Shown: positions 1 to 8,773 of the stretch, piece after piece
How positions within the stretch are numbered: the stretch's first letter is position 1
Layout of the letters: each line of letters begins with the position of its first letter
NCBI RefSeq assembly: GCF_001544575.2
Contig: NZ_FCNY02000037.1
Location: 1-42,169 of the forward strand
DNA length: 42,169 nucleotides
Direction: 5' to 3'
DNA from: Caballeronia cordobensis
Lineage (GTDB): Bacteria > Pseudomonadota > Gammaproteobacteria > Burkholderiales > Burkholderiaceae
The notes under the pieces: model-generated
What the model saw: the letters and a program-made list of their open reading frames with translations, nothing else
What the model was told of the DNA's origin: nothing
Databases searched by the model: none
Made by a program: the position numbers and the translations under genes

Positions 1-1
1 A

Positions 2-34
2 GGCGTCGGTTTCTTGAGCATGGCGCTCATTTAA
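2..34 (+). CDS. Possible C-terminal end of an off-window gene
   Basis: The frame is open from the window edge to a TAA and would encode GVGFLSMALI, a hydrophobic tail that would suit a membrane protein. Two terminator-like hairpins follow at once, which is the main reason to think a plus-strand gene ends here. Only ten codons are visible, so the product cannot be named and the reading could be chance. Confidence 0.25.
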   Translation, partial: GVGFLSMALI

Positions 35-35
35 C

Positions 36-67
36 GACAAAGCCCTGGCAAGAGCCAGGGCTTTGTC
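36..67 (+). terminator. Strong hairpin without a T-run
   Basis: A perfect 14-bp stem (gacaaagccctggc pairing with gccagggctttgtc) closes a 4-base aaga loop just after the TAA at 32-34. No T-run follows, so it may act with the next hairpin or as a transcript-end stabiliser. Confidence 0.5.
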
Positions 68-76
68 AGCAGTCTG

Positions 77-106
77 AACCGCCTGAGCGATCAGGCGGTT
101 TTTTTT
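77..106 (+). terminator. Intrinsic terminator, plus strand
   Basis: A 10-bp perfect stem (aaccgcctga/tcaggcggtt) with a gcga loop is followed by further T residues to 106. The T-run lies only on the plus strand, so it serves the gene entering from the left. It directly abuts the stop codon of the minus-strand dioxygenase gene. Confidence 0.85.
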
Positions 107-109
107 CGC

Positions 110-895
110 TCAGGCGTCCGTGAACACGTAGTTCGTCATGGCGAGCGCGCGCTGGAAAGTGCCGAGCGACTGCACCGCGAGTTCGTAATCGTCGGCCGCC
201 GCGCCGAGCGCGCTGAACACCGGCAGCAGATGTTCGTCGGTCGGATGCATCAGCGCGGCGTGCGGCGCGCGGGCGCGATAGTCGAGCAGGGCGTCGATAT
301 CGCGTTCGGCCATGCGGGCTTCGAACCAATCGGTGAACTCGGTCACGCGCGGATCGGCATCTTCCGGGCGCGCGCTGAAATCGGCCATGCGCAGGTTGTG
401 CGTGATTTGCCCGGAACCGACGATCATCACGCCGTCATCGCGCAATTCGCGCAGCGCGCGCCCAATGCGGAAATGATGCGCAGCGTCGAGTCGCGGCTGA
501 ATCGAAAGTTGCGCGACCGGAATATCGGCGTCGGGGAACATCAGCAGCATCGGCACCCACGCGCCGTGATCGAGGCCGTGATCGGTGGTCGTTGCGGGAA
601 TGCTCTGCTCGCCGAGCAGCGCGGCGGCGCGCTTCGCGAGATCCGGCGCGCCGGGCGCCGGGTAGCGCAATTCGTAGAGCGCGCGCGGGAAGCCGTAAAA
701 GTCATGGATCGTTTCCGGCCGCTCGGCCGTGCTCGCGACGGGCTGCGCCGTGCCCCAGTGGGCGGACAGCATCAAAATCGCGCGCGGGCGCGGCAGTGTT
801 CGCCCCAGCGAGGCGAACTCGGAGGAAGGCATCGACGGGTCGATCGGCAGCGTGGGCGCGCCGTGGGAAATGAAAACGGTAGGCAGTCTGGTCAT
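110..895 (-). CDS. LigB-family (DOPA-type) extradiol dioxygenase
   Basis: The 261-residue protein belongs to the class III extradiol ring-cleavage dioxygenase family, the YgiD / 4,5-DOPA dioxygenase branch. Metal-ligand candidates are His11 (in ISHG), His46 (in LSAHW), the His in GQITHNL and the His residues in HPTDEHLLP; a DHGAW motif lies near the middle. I chose the start at MTRLPTVFISHG because the family begins immediately before ISHGAP; the upstream open frame is Arg-rich and not family-like. The physiological substrate cannot be read from sequence: YgiD homologues cleave DOPA in vitro, but related enzymes act on other catechols. It lies 94 bases downstream of ubiX on the same strand and could be cotranscribed or stand alone. 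Confidence 0.88.
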   Translation of the reverse strand: MTRLPTVFISHGAPTLPIDPSMPSSEFASLGRTLPRPRAILMLSAHWGTAQPVASTAERPETIHDFYGFPRALYELRYPAPGAPDLAKRAAALLGEQSIPATTTDHGLDHGAWVPMLLMFPDADIPVAQLSIQPRLDAAHHFRIGRALRELRDDGVMIVGSGQITHNLRMADFSARPEDADPRVTEFTDWFEARMAERDIDALLDYRARAPHAALMHPTDEHLLPVFSALGAAADDYELAVQSLGTFQRALAMTNYVFTDA

Positions 896-989
896 GGCGG
901 CAAATTCCGGTGGATTTGCCATCCAATGTAGAGCCGTGAGTCGCGTTGATAAACGGCTTGCGGGGCAACGAATTGTGTCGCCGCTGTTG

Positions 990-1592
990 CTAATCCGCCG
1001 CTTCGCTACGCAGACCCCGCCACGCGGTCGCCACCGGCTGCGCAAAACCGAAAAGATCGATAACCCGTGCGACCGTGTGATCGACCATCTCGTCGATGCT
1101 CGCGGGCTTCTGATAGAACGCCGGCAGCGGGGGGAAGATCACGCCACCCATTTCGGTGACGGCGGTCATATTGCGCAGATGCGCGAGATTGAGCGGCGTT
1201 TCGCGCACGAGCAGCACGAGACGGCGGCGCTCTTTGAGCACGACGTCGGCGGCGCGGGTGATGAGACTGTCGGAAAGACCGTGCGCGACGCTCGCGAGCG
1301 TGCGCATGGAGCAGGGCGCGATGACCATGCCGTCGGTGGCGAAGGAGCCCGAGGCAATGCTCGCACCGACGTCGCGCACACTATGAACGACATCGGCCAG
1401 CGCGTGGACGGCGGCCTTGTCGAGATCGAGTTCGTGCTGGATATTGAGCCAGCCGGCGCTGGACACGAGCAGATGCGTCTCGACGCCGCCAAGCTTGCGC
1501 AGCGTCTCGAGCAGACGCACGCCGTAAATGGCGCCCGTTGCTCCGGTAATCGCGACGATGAGTCGTCGATTTGCGGCGGCGGGCGCGCTCAC
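990..1592 (-). CDS. ubiX: Flavin prenyltransferase UbiX
   Basis: UbiX attaches a dimethylallyl group to FMN, making the prenylated flavin used by the decarboxylase UbiD in ubiquinone synthesis. The 200-residue length is usual. The N-terminal flavin-binding segment LIVAITGATGAIYGVRLLE, the S-A-G-W segment near residue 45 and the VIAPCSMRTLASVAHG stretch are typical. The C-terminal part with LVRETPLNLAHLRNM and GGVIFPPLPAFY carries the conserved phosphate and prenyl-binding region. The start codon is GTG, only 13 bases after the grxD stop, without an obvious Shine-Dalgarno site, so translation may be coupled. It is the last gene of the hemA-prfA-prmC-grxD-ubiX run. Confidence 0.95.
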   Translation of the reverse strand: MSAPAAANRRLIVAITGATGAIYGVRLLETLRKLGGVETHLLVSSAGWLNIQHELDLDKAAVHALADVVHSVRDVGASIASGSFATDGMVIAPCSMRTLASVAHGLSDSLITRAADVVLKERRRLVLLVRETPLNLAHLRNMTAVTEMGGVIFPPLPAFYQKPASIDEMVDHTVARVIDLFGFAQPVATAWRGLRSEAAD

Positions 1593-1605
1593 GTGCGGTA
1601 GAAAC

Positions 1606-1917
1606 TCAGGCTGCGGCGAAGAGCTGTTGCAGTTCGCCCGATTGATACATCTCCATCATGATGTCCGAGCCGCCGATGAACTCGCCGTTCACGTAAAGCT
1701 GCGGAATGGTCGGCCAGTTGGAGAATTCCTTGATGCCTTGGCGGATCTCGTCGTCTTCCAGGACGTTCACCGTCTTGATCTGATCGACGCCGCATGCCTT
1801 GAGCAGTTGAATCGCGCGGCCGGAGAAGCCGCACATCGGGAATTGCGCCGTGCCCTTCATGAAGAGGACGACCGCGTTTTGATCGACGATTTGCTTGATG
1901 CGTTCTTGCGTATCCAT
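1606..1917 (-). CDS. grxD: Monothiol glutaredoxin, Grx4 type
   Basis: The 103-residue protein is a CGFS-class monothiol glutaredoxin, a cytosolic carrier of [2Fe-2S] clusters that works with glutathione and BolA-type partners. The motif CGFS is at residues 29-32, preceded by VVLFMKGTAQFPM. The downstream TIPQLYVNGEFIGGSDI holds the cis-proline and glutathione-binding glycines. The start at MDTQERIKQI gives the normal family length. An upstream in-frame extension would overlap prmC and is not family-like. It sits between prmC and ubiX on the same strand, an order I associate with Burkholderia. Confidence 0.96.
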   Translation of the reverse strand: MDTQERIKQIVDQNAVVLFMKGTAQFPMCGFSGRAIQLLKACGVDQIKTVNVLEDDEIRQGIKEFSNWPTIPQLYVNGEFIGGSDIMMEMYQSGELQQLFAAA

Positions 1918-1993
1918 GACGTTCCTGCGCTTGAGATTTCGGTGAGAGTTCTGGAAATAATAGCGGATTTCGATTGCGCGGGCGGAGGCCGGC

Positions 1994-2815
1994 TCACGCG
2001 GCGAAAACACCGCCCGAACAGCGTTCGATGCCGGCGAGATCGCGCATCGAGCGGACATCGGTGAAGCCGCGGGCGTTCAGCAGGCCGCGCACGGCTTCGG
2101 CCTGATCGTAGCCGTGCTCCAGCCACAACGCACCGCGGTTCGCGAAGAGAGACGGCGCGGTCTCGATGATCGTGCGAATCGCCGACAAACCGTCGGCGTC
2201 GTCGGTGAGCGCGCCGCGCGGCTCGAAGCGCAAATCGCCTTGTTCGAGATGCGGGTCGTCGCTTGCGATGTACGGCGGATTGCTGACGATCACGTCGAAC
2301 CGCAGCGACGAATCGATGTTCGCCGTCCAGTCGCTTTGCATGAACGTCACCGCGTTTTCAGTCAGAAGGCGCGCGCCGTTTCCTCGCGCGATGTGCAAGG
2401 CAGCGTCCGAGCGATCCACAGCCCACACGCGTGCATCGGGCCGCGCATGCGCGATCGACACCGCGATCGCGCCCGTGCCCGTGCCGAGATCGAGCACGCG
2501 CGCGTTCGGCGTATCGGCAATGACTTCGAGCGCGAGTTCCACGAGTAATTCGGTTTCCGGGCGGGGAATCAGCACATCCGGCGTGACGTCGAATTCGAGT
2601 CCGAAGAATTCGCGCTTGCCGGTGAGTTGCGCGATCGGCTCGCCCGCCAGACGCCGCGCCGACAGCGCGCCGAATCGCGCGACAGCGTCTTCCGAAAGCG
2701 GTAGAAGATCGCGCGTGATGAGTTCCGTGCGCCGCCATCCGAGCACGTGCATCAACAGAATGCGCGCTTCGAGTGGCGGCAGCGGCGACGCGCGCAGCAA
2801 ATCGGCAACCGTCAC
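1994..2815 (-). CDS. prmC: Release factor glutamine methyltransferase PrmC
   Basis: PrmC (HemK) methylates the glutamine of the GGQ motif in release factors, using S-adenosylmethionine. The 273-residue protein has the N-terminal helical domain, RPETE at 85-89, the SAM-binding VLDLGTGTGAIAVSIA at about 107-122 and the catalytic NPPY at 179-182. The start is a GTG at 2813-2815 whose last two bases belong to the prfA stop (GTGA). This overlap fits translational coupling with prfA, whose product is the substrate. The open frame continues upstream into prfA but only as an out-of-frame reading. Confidence 0.95.
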   Translation of the reverse strand: MTVADLLRASPLPPLEARILLMHVLGWRRTELITRDLLPLSEDAVARFGALSARRLAGEPIAQLTGKREFFGLEFDVTPDVLIPRPETELLVELALEVIADTPNARVLDLGTGTGAIAVSIAHARPDARVWAVDRSDAALHIARGNGARLLTENAVTFMQSDWTANIDSSLRFDVIVSNPPYIASDDPHLEQGDLRFEPRGALTDDADGLSAIRTIIETAPSLFANRGALWLEHGYDQAEAVRGLLNARGFTDVRSMRDLAGIERCSGGVFAA

Positions 2816-3894
2816 TCCGCTTCCCCGAGCGCCGCCAACTGCTCCGCCTGATGCTCGGACACCAGCGCGCCGATGAGTTCGTCGATATCGCCGTCCATGA
2901 TGTATTCGAGCTTGTAGAGCGTCAGATTGATGCGGTGATCCGTCATGCGCCCTTGCGGGAAGTTGTACGTGCGGATGCGCTCCGAGCGGTCGCCCGAGCC
3001 GATCAGGCTCTTGCGCGTCGCGGCTTCCTTCGCGTGCTGCTCGTGATACTGCTTGTCCTTGATGCGCGCGGCGAGCACCTTGAGCGCCCGGTCCTTGTTC
3101 TTGTGCTGCGAACGGTCGTCCTGACATTCGACGACGATGCCCGTTGGCAAGTGCGTCACGCGCACGGCGGAATCCGTCTTGTTGATGTGCTGCCCGCCCG
3201 CGCCCGACGCGCGGAACGTGTCGATGCGCAAATCCGCCGGATTGATCACGACTTCGCTGATTTCATCGGCTTCGGGCATGACGGCGACCGTGCACGCGGA
3301 CGTGTGGATGCGCCCCTGCGTTTCCGTCGCCGGGACGCGCTGCACGCGATGCCCGCCCGATTCGAACTTGAGCCGCGAATACGCGCCTTGCCCGGCGATA
3401 CGAACGATCACTTCCTTGTAGCCGCCGAGATCGGACACGCTCTCCGACATCGTTTCGGCCGTCCAGCGATTGCGTTCCGCGTAGCGCAGATACATGCGCA
3501 GCAGATCGCCCGCGAACAGCGCCGATTCGTCGCCGCCCGTGCCCGCGCGAATTTCGATGAAGATGTTGCGTTCGTCGTTCGGATCTTTCGGCAGCAGCAT
3601 GGTCTGCAAATCGCTTTCGATCTTCGTCATGCGCTCGCGCGCCTCGCCGATTTCCTCTTCGGCGAAATCGCGCATGGACGGATCGGCGAGCAGGTCCTGC
3701 GCGGTCGCTTCATCGGTGAGCGCCTGACGCCAGAGCGCGTATTGGTCGACGATCGGGCTGATTTCCGCGTGCTCGCGCGTGAGCTTGCGATATTGGTCCA
3801 TATCGGACGTCACATCTTCGCGGCTCAACAAATCGTTGAGATCGACCTGCCGTTTTGCAAGCTGGTCGAGCTTGCTTTGCATGCTCGTTTTCAT
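2812..3894 (-). CDS. prfA: Peptide chain release factor 1
   Basis: RF1 recognises UAA and UAG in the ribosomal A site and triggers peptide release. The 360-residue length is standard. The tripeptide anticodon PAT is at 188-190, which marks RF1 rather than RF2, and the catalytic GGQ is at 233-235 in ASGAGGQHINKTDSAVR. Its stop overlaps the GTG start of prmC. It follows hemA by about 100 bases on the same strand, the hemA-prfA-prmC order known from many proteobacteria. Confidence 0.98.
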   Translation of the reverse strand: MKTSMQSKLDQLAKRQVDLNDLLSREDVTSDMDQYRKLTREHAEISPIVDQYALWRQALTDEATAQDLLADPSMRDFAEEEIGEARERMTKIESDLQTMLLPKDPNDERNIFIEIRAGTGGDESALFAGDLLRMYLRYAERNRWTAETMSESVSDLGGYKEVIVRIAGQGAYSRLKFESGGHRVQRVPATETQGRIHTSACTVAVMPEADEISEVVINPADLRIDTFRASGAGGQHINKTDSAVRVTHLPTGIVVECQDDRSQHKNKDRALKVLAARIKDKQYHEQHAKEAATRKSLIGSGDRSERIRTYNFPQGRMTDHRINLTLYKLEYIMDGDIDELIGALVSEHQAEQLAALGEAE

Positions 3895-3994
3895 CGGGCG
3901 GAGAAGGAGCTCGGTGCTCCTGAGAAACTGCGAATTCGAAGGATGCCGCCGCGCTGGTCGCGCGTGGCATTGGAGAATAGCAAAGAGAAGGCCG

Positions 3995-5290
3995 CTAACG
4001 TTCCGACGAATCGGACGGCGAGCCGTGGCGATAGAAGCCGCTCATCAGGTCGATGAGCTGGCCGCGCTCCTCGCGCGTCGCACGGTTGAGCGCGTGCGTC
4101 GGGCCGTGAATCAGCTTGTTCGTGAGCGATTGCGACAGCGCTTCCAGAACGGCCGCGGGGTCGTCGCCGCGCGCGAGCATCTTGCGCGCGCGTTCGAGTT
4201 CGGCACGGCGCAGCGAGTCGGCCTGCGTATGCATGTGGCGGATGACCGGCACGATGCTGCGCGCGTCGAGCCACTGCATGAAATTGGCGACGCGCGTCTC
4301 GATGATCGCCTCGGCCTGTGCGACTGCGGCCTGACGCGACGCGTTGCCTTCGCGCACGATCGCGCCGAGGTCGTCGACGGTGTAGAGGAACACGTCTTTC
4401 AGATCGCCGACTTCCGGTTCGATGTCGCGCGGCACGGCGAGATCGACCATGAAGATCGGCCGATGACGGCGCGCCCGCACCGCACGCTCGACCGCGCCGA
4501 GCCCGATGATCGGCAGCGTCGACGCCGTGCACGACACGATGATGTCGAACTCGTGCATGCGCGCGGGCAGTTCGGAGAGCGGAATCGCGCGGCCATTGAA
4601 GCGGCCGGCGAGTTTTTCGCCGCGCTCGGCGGTGCGGTTCGCGATGACCAGTTCACGCGGATTCTGCGCGGCGAAGTGCGTGGCGCACAGCTCGATCATT
4701 TCGCCCGCGCCGATGAACAGCACGCGCTGGCTTGCGACGTCTTCAAAGATGCGCTGCGCGAGACGCACGGCGGCGGCGGCCATCGACACGGACTGCGCGC
4801 CGATTTCGGTCGTCGTGCGCACTTCCTTCGCGACGGCGAAGGTGCGCTGGAACAACTGATTGAGATACGTGCCGAGCGCGCCGGCTTCGGACGCCGTGCG
4901 CACGGCATCCTTCATTTGTCCGACGATTTGCGTCTCGCCGAGCACCATCGAATCCAGTCCCGACGCGACGCGGAACGCGTGGCGCACCGCTTCCGACTGC
5001 GGCAGCGCATACACGTGCGGCGCAAGTTCGGGGACGGGAATGTGGTGATACTTCGAGAGCCACTGGATCGCGGCTTCGCGGGCGGCGGAGTCGTCGGTGG
5101 CGCAGTAGAGTTCGGTGCGGTTGCAGGTCGAAAGAATCGCCGCCTCGGGCGATACCTTCGCGAGCGGCCCCAGCCAGATGTCCTTCAGCGCGCCGAGGGC
5201 GGGTTTGAGCTGCTCGACCGGAAACGCCACGCGTTCGCGCAAGGCGACAGGCGCAGTGTGGTGATTGATTCCGATCGTGAGGAGCTGCAT
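3995..5290 (-). CDS. hemA: Glutamyl-tRNA reductase
   Basis: HemA reduces glutamyl-tRNA(Glu) to glutamate-1-semialdehyde with NADPH, the committed step of C5-pathway tetrapyrrole synthesis. The 431-residue protein begins MQLLTIGINHHTAPVALRE, as the family does. The catalytic cysteine is Cys56 in LSTCNRTELY. The NADPH-binding VLFIGAGEMIELCATHF and the C-terminal dimerisation helices follow. The in-frame ATG 17 codons upstream lacks family similarity, and the TATAAT at 5343-5348 would place transcription start near it, so the shorter start is preferred. I see no Shine-Dalgarno sequence before the chosen ATG. Confidence 0.97.
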   Translation of the reverse strand: MQLLTIGINHHTAPVALRERVAFPVEQLKPALGALKDIWLGPLAKVSPEAAILSTCNRTELYCATDDSAAREAAIQWLSKYHHIPVPELAPHVYALPQSEAVRHAFRVASGLDSMVLGETQIVGQMKDAVRTASEAGALGTYLNQLFQRTFAVAKEVRTTTEIGAQSVSMAAAAVRLAQRIFEDVASQRVLFIGAGEMIELCATHFAAQNPRELVIANRTAERGEKLAGRFNGRAIPLSELPARMHEFDIIVSCTASTLPIIGLGAVERAVRARRHRPIFMVDLAVPRDIEPEVGDLKDVFLYTVDDLGAIVREGNASRQAAVAQAEAIIETRVANFMQWLDARSIVPVIRHMHTQADSLRRAELERARKMLARGDDPAAVLEALSQSLTNKLIHGPTHALNRATREERGQLIDLMSGFYRHGSPSDSSER

Positions 5291-5342
5291 TGTTTTGGAC
5301 GATGCTTTGGGCCTAAGCCGATGGCCTTTCAGATAGCCCAAT

Positions 5343-5348
5343 ATTATA
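5343..5348 (-). promoter_or_regulatory. Candidate -10 box of the hemA promoter
   Basis: On the minus strand this reads TATAAT, about 55 bases upstream of the hemA ATG. No good TTGACA-like -35 lies at 16-18 bases, so either the promoter depends on an activator or the call is wrong. The rest of the gap between hemA and the glycosyltransferase gene (5291-5480) is GC-rich and shows no other gene. Confidence 0.45.
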
Positions 5349-5480
5349 GCCTTTTGCGTATTTCTTCATTTATAGGTGGCATTTGGGGCGCGAGCAGCGC
5401 GAGAGCCCGCGCCGCGGGGCACTCGGCGGCTGCGGCGAACCGCTGCCTGAGGCCTGTGACAGTAGGCCGCGGCGCGGTTT

Positions 5481-6299
5481 TCAGCGGAAATACTTCGACA
5501 ATTCGACGGCGCGCGCTTCCAGTTCGCCGATCGTGACATCGCCCGTTCGAAAGGCGAGCTGACGGTTCCTTGCGATATCTTCTTCGTCGAACGACTGCTC
5601 GCGCGAGGCGGAATCGTGATTCAGATGGAAAAGCGCGGCATGCGGGTCGCCGAACGAATGCCAGCGCACGCCGAGCCGTCCGGCGCGAAGCAGCAGATCG
5701 TCGTCTTCGCCGCCCCATCCCACGAAAACAGGGTCGAGGCCGCCGACGCGAATGAATTCCGTGCGCCTGAACAGGTTGATCGCGCCCGGCGTGCTGACGT
5801 ACAGCGTATTGATATCGGCGGGCGGTTCACCATCGAGAAACGGCGCCAACTGGCTGAAATCGCCCGATTCGATGAACGACTCGCGCAGGCCGCCCGAAAC
5901 GTTCAGCACGCGCATGAACGGGCAGAGTACGTCGCTTTTATCTTCGTCCATGAGCGCGTTGAGCGCGGCGCTGAAGTAGAACGGATTGGCGATCATATCG
6001 GCGTCGTGCATGCAGATAATCGGGCTTTTCGCCATGAGGGCGCCGAGATTGACGAGCCGCGCTTTCGGAAAAGGGCCGGTGTCGTGCACGAAGACATGCC
6101 TGATCTTCGGATCGCCGAATTCGGACCAATTGAATGTGGGCGTGGCGTCGGCCTCGATCAGCCAGACCTGATAATCCGAGTACGTGCGGTTCAGATGCCG
6201 CAGAACGCCGCGCAAGTTATTGCGCCTCTCCTCGCTGCGACCGCGATACGAAATGATCAGTTCGAGGCCGCGCAGCGATATCAGATGGTTTTCTGTCAT
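5481..6299 (-). CDS. Glycosyltransferase (GT2 fold with GT7-like C-terminal motif)
   Basis: The 272-residue protein looks like a GT-A fold nucleotide-sugar transferase. Features are an N-terminal LELIISYRGRSEERRNNL, a DxD-type metal motif HDAD at 98-101 in IICMHDADM, and GGLDPVFVGWGGEDDDLLLR at about 185-204. The last resembles the C-terminal acceptor and catalytic motif of the beta-1,4-galactosyltransferase / chondroitin-synthase (GT7 C-terminal) family. No transmembrane segment is seen. The start at MTENHLISLRGLEL precedes the first fold strand; the frame stays open to 6563 but that extension is not convincing. It has no polysaccharide-gene neighbours, so substrate and product are unknown. 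Confidence 0.78.
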   Translation of the reverse strand: MTENHLISLRGLELIISYRGRSEERRNNLRGVLRHLNRTYSDYQVWLIEADATPTFNWSEFGDPKIRHVFVHDTGPFPKARLVNLGALMAKSPIICMHDADMIANPFYFSAALNALMDEDKSDVLCPFMRVLNVSGGLRESFIESGDFSQLAPFLDGEPPADINTLYVSTPGAINLFRRTEFIRVGGLDPVFVGWGGEDDDLLLRAGRLGVRWHSFGDPHAALFHLNHDSASREQSFDEEDIARNRQLAFRTGDVTIGELEARAVELSKYFR

Positions 6300-6568
6300 A
6301 TGAATCGAACGTGTGATGTTGCCGGCGTTCGAAGGTAGCAGGCGAAGGAATTCGCGAAAATCGGAAAAATCATAGATCGATCGCCAACGCCGACGGGTTC
6401 GTGTCGAAGGCAAAGCGCCTGGCGGCAGGCAAAGGTCCGAGTCTTGCCATCGCCAAATCCGGCCCCTAAACTCATCCGCTAATCGCGTCACCGAGATTTC
6501 CGAGCCATGCCTGTCAACCGAAGTGTTCCGCTCAGCAGCAGATCGAATTTGCCGGAGTTCCACCGCTG

Positions 6569-6841
6569 ATGGGCTGGATCGGGTTGATTTTTCTCGGCGC
6601 GGTCATCGGCGCGGCGGGCTGGTGGCTGCATCCGCTGCGGCGTGCGGGCCGCGTCGCGCGCGGTCCGGCCGGCCGCATCTGGACGGCCGTCGCGGCTGGC
6701 ATACTGGCGACGGTCGTCGCGCGCATGCTGGGTAATATCGTCGATGTGTATCACGACGGCGATACGCTCGAATGGCTGGCGTGCTCGGTCTTCGCGCTCA
6801 TCGTCGTAACGGCGACGGTCGGGCTGGCGGCGCGCCGCTGA
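6569..6841 (+). CDS. GlsB/YeaQ/YmgE-like small membrane protein
   Basis: The 90-residue protein has three hydrophobic segments: about 2-22 (GWIGLIFLGAVIGAAGWWLHP), 38-52 (TAVAAGILATVVARM) and 68-88 (WLACSVFALIVVTATVGLAAR). The start GWIGxIxxGxxxGxxG resembles the transglycosylase-associated GlsB/YeaQ/YmgE family of inner-membrane proteins, often stress-induced and of unproven function. It is divergent from the glycosyltransferase gene; the 269-base gap between them (6300-6568) holds no recognisable gene. It ends 83 bases before pepP-like gene 6925-8754. Confidence 0.7.
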   Translation: MGWIGLIFLGAVIGAAGWWLHPLRRAGRVARGPAGRIWTAVAAGILATVVARMLGNIVDVYHDGDTLEWLACSVFALIVVTATVGLAARR

Positions 6842-6924
6842 TCTCTTTATCTGGCGGGCGGTGAGCGATCCTCGCCGCCCGCGTGCTCTTCGCGCCCCAC
6901 GCGGGCTTTCAAGCAGGTGATTTC

Positions 6925-8754
6925 ATGAACGATCGCATCGCAGATTCAGCCATTCCGGAACCCGCCATGTTCGCGCGACGCATCGAGTCGCTGCGCAGCC
7001 AGATGGCGCGCGACAAGCTCGCCGCCGTGCTCATTCCCTCCGCGGACCCGCATCTTTCCGAATATCTGCCCGAACGCTGGCAGGGACGCCAATGGCTTTC
7101 GGGCTTCACCGGCTCGGTCGGCACGCTCGTGGTGACGGCGGATTTCGCGGGCGTTTGGGTGGACAGCCGTTATTGGATGCAGGCCGAGACGCAACTCGCC
7201 GGCACCGGCATCGAACTGATGAAGATGATGGGCGGCCAGCAGACCGCGCCGCATATCGACTGGCTTGCGGAAAACGTGCCGGCGGGCGCGACCGTCGCGG
7301 TCGATGGCGCCGTGCTCGGCGTCGCGGCGGCGCGCGCCTTGTCCGATGCGCTGAGCGCGCGCGGCATCGTGTTGCGCACCGACCTCGATGTGCTGGATGC
7401 GGTGTGGCCGGCGCGTCCCGGATTGCCGGAAGCGCCCGTCTACGAACACGCCGCGCCGCATGCGAGCGTCGCGCGCGCCTCGAAGCTCGCGACCGTGCGC
7501 GAGACGATGCGCGCAAAAGGCGCGCAATGGCACTTCGTGTCCACGCTCGACGATCTCGCCTGGCTTTTCAACCTGCGCGGCGGCGACGTGAGCTACAACC
7601 CGGTGTTCGTCGCGCATGCGCTCATCGGGCTCGATGATGCGACGCTCTTCGTCGCCGATGGCAAGGTTCCGGCCACGCTCGTCGAATCGCTCGCACGCGA
7701 TGGCGTGCGCGTCGCCGCATACGCCGGCGCGCCCGACGCGCTTGCGTCGCTGCCGGCGGGCTCGACGCTTTTGATCGACCCGCGCCGCATCACGCACGGC
7801 TTGCTGGAGAAAGTGCCCGCGACCGTGAAAATCGTCGAGGCGGTGAATCCGTCGACGTTCGCGAAATCGCGTAAAACGGCGGCGGAAGCGGAACATATTC
7901 GCGCGACGATGGAGCAGGACGGCGCCGCGCTCGCCGAATTCTTCGCGTGGTTCGAGGAGGCGCTCGGCCGCGAACGCATTACCGAATTGACGATCGACGA
8001 GAAGCTGACCGCTGCGCGCGCGCGCCGGCCGGGCTTCGTCACGTTGAGTTTCGGCACGATTGCCGGTTTCAACGCGAACGGCGCGATGCCGCATTACCGC
8101 GCGACCGCGGCGTCGCACGCGGTGATCGAAGGCAACGGCTTGCTGCTGATCGATTCCGGCGGCCAGTATCTGAGCGGCACGACGGATATCACGCGTGTCG
8201 TGCCCATCGGCGAGATCGGCGCGGAACACCGGCGCGATTTCACGACCGTGCTCAAAGGCACGATTGCGCTGTCGCGCGCGCGCTTTCCGCGCGGCATCCG
8301 CTCGCCGATGCTCGATTCGATCGCCCGCGCGCCGATCTGGGAAGCGGGCGCGGACTACGGTCACGGCACGGGGCACGGCGTCGGCTACTTTTTGAACGTG
8401 CACGAAGGGCCGCAAGTGATCTCGCACTACGCGCCCGCCGAACCGTGGACGGCGATGGAAGAGGGCATGATCACATCGATCGAGCCGGGCATCTATCGGC
8501 CGGGCAAGTGGGGCATCCGCATTGAAAATCTGGTGATGAACCAGCCTGCCGGCAAAACCGAGTTCGGCGATTTCCTTGAATTCGAAACGCTGACGCTGTG
8601 TCCGATCGATACACGCTGCATCGACCTGTCGCTGATGCGCGAGGACGAGCGCGCGTGGCTCAACGCGTATCACGCGACGGTGCGCGCGCGCGTGTCGCCG
8701 CATGTGTCGGGCAAGGCGCTGGCCTGGCTCGAAGCGCGGACGCAGGCGGTTTGA
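6925..8754 (+). CDS. Xaa-Pro aminopeptidase, M24B family
   Basis: The 609-residue cytosolic metallopeptidase removes N-terminal residues that precede proline. It has the three-domain architecture of long aminopeptidase P proteins: two creatinase-like N-terminal domains (SLRSQMARDKLAAVLIPSAD, then a second copy), and a C-terminal pita-bread domain. Metal-ligand segments are LLLIDSGGQYLSGTTDITR (two Asp), GHGTGHGVGYFLNVHEGP (His), ITSIEPGIY (Glu) and IRIENLV (Glu). The start at MNDRIADSAIPEP was chosen over an upstream ATG because the extra residues are not conserved in type. It is followed after 19 bases by the HAD hydrolase gene, probably as one transcript. Confidence 0.92.
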   Translation: MNDRIADSAIPEPAMFARRIESLRSQMARDKLAAVLIPSADPHLSEYLPERWQGRQWLSGFTGSVGTLVVTADFAGVWVDSRYWMQAETQLAGTGIELMKMMGGQQTAPHIDWLAENVPAGATVAVDGAVLGVAAARALSDALSARGIVLRTDLDVLDAVWPARPGLPEAPVYEHAAPHASVARASKLATVRETMRAKGAQWHFVSTLDDLAWLFNLRGGDVSYNPVFVAHALIGLDDATLFVADGKVPATLVESLARDGVRVAAYAGAPDALASLPAGSTLLIDPRRITHGLLEKVPATVKIVEAVNPSTFAKSRKTAAEAEHIRATMEQDGAALAEFFAWFEEALGRERITELTIDEKLTAARARRPGFVTLSFGTIAGFNANGAMPHYRATAASHAVIEGNGLLLIDSGGQYLSGTTDITRVVPIGEIGAEHRRDFTTVLKGTIALSRARFPRGIRSPMLDSIARAPIWEAGADYGHGTGHGVGYFLNVHEGPQVISHYAPAEPWTAMEEGMITSIEPGIYRPGKWGIRIENLVMNQPAGKTEFGDFLEFETLTLCPIDTRCIDLSLMREDERAWLNAYHATVRARVSPHVSGKALAWLEARTQAV

Positions 8755-8773
8755 TCGACAGGAGCGGCGACTC

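Noticed and set aside
3779..5536. Plus-strand open frame of 585 codons over hemA
   Set aside because: Antisense to hemA, Arg-rich, no family motif.
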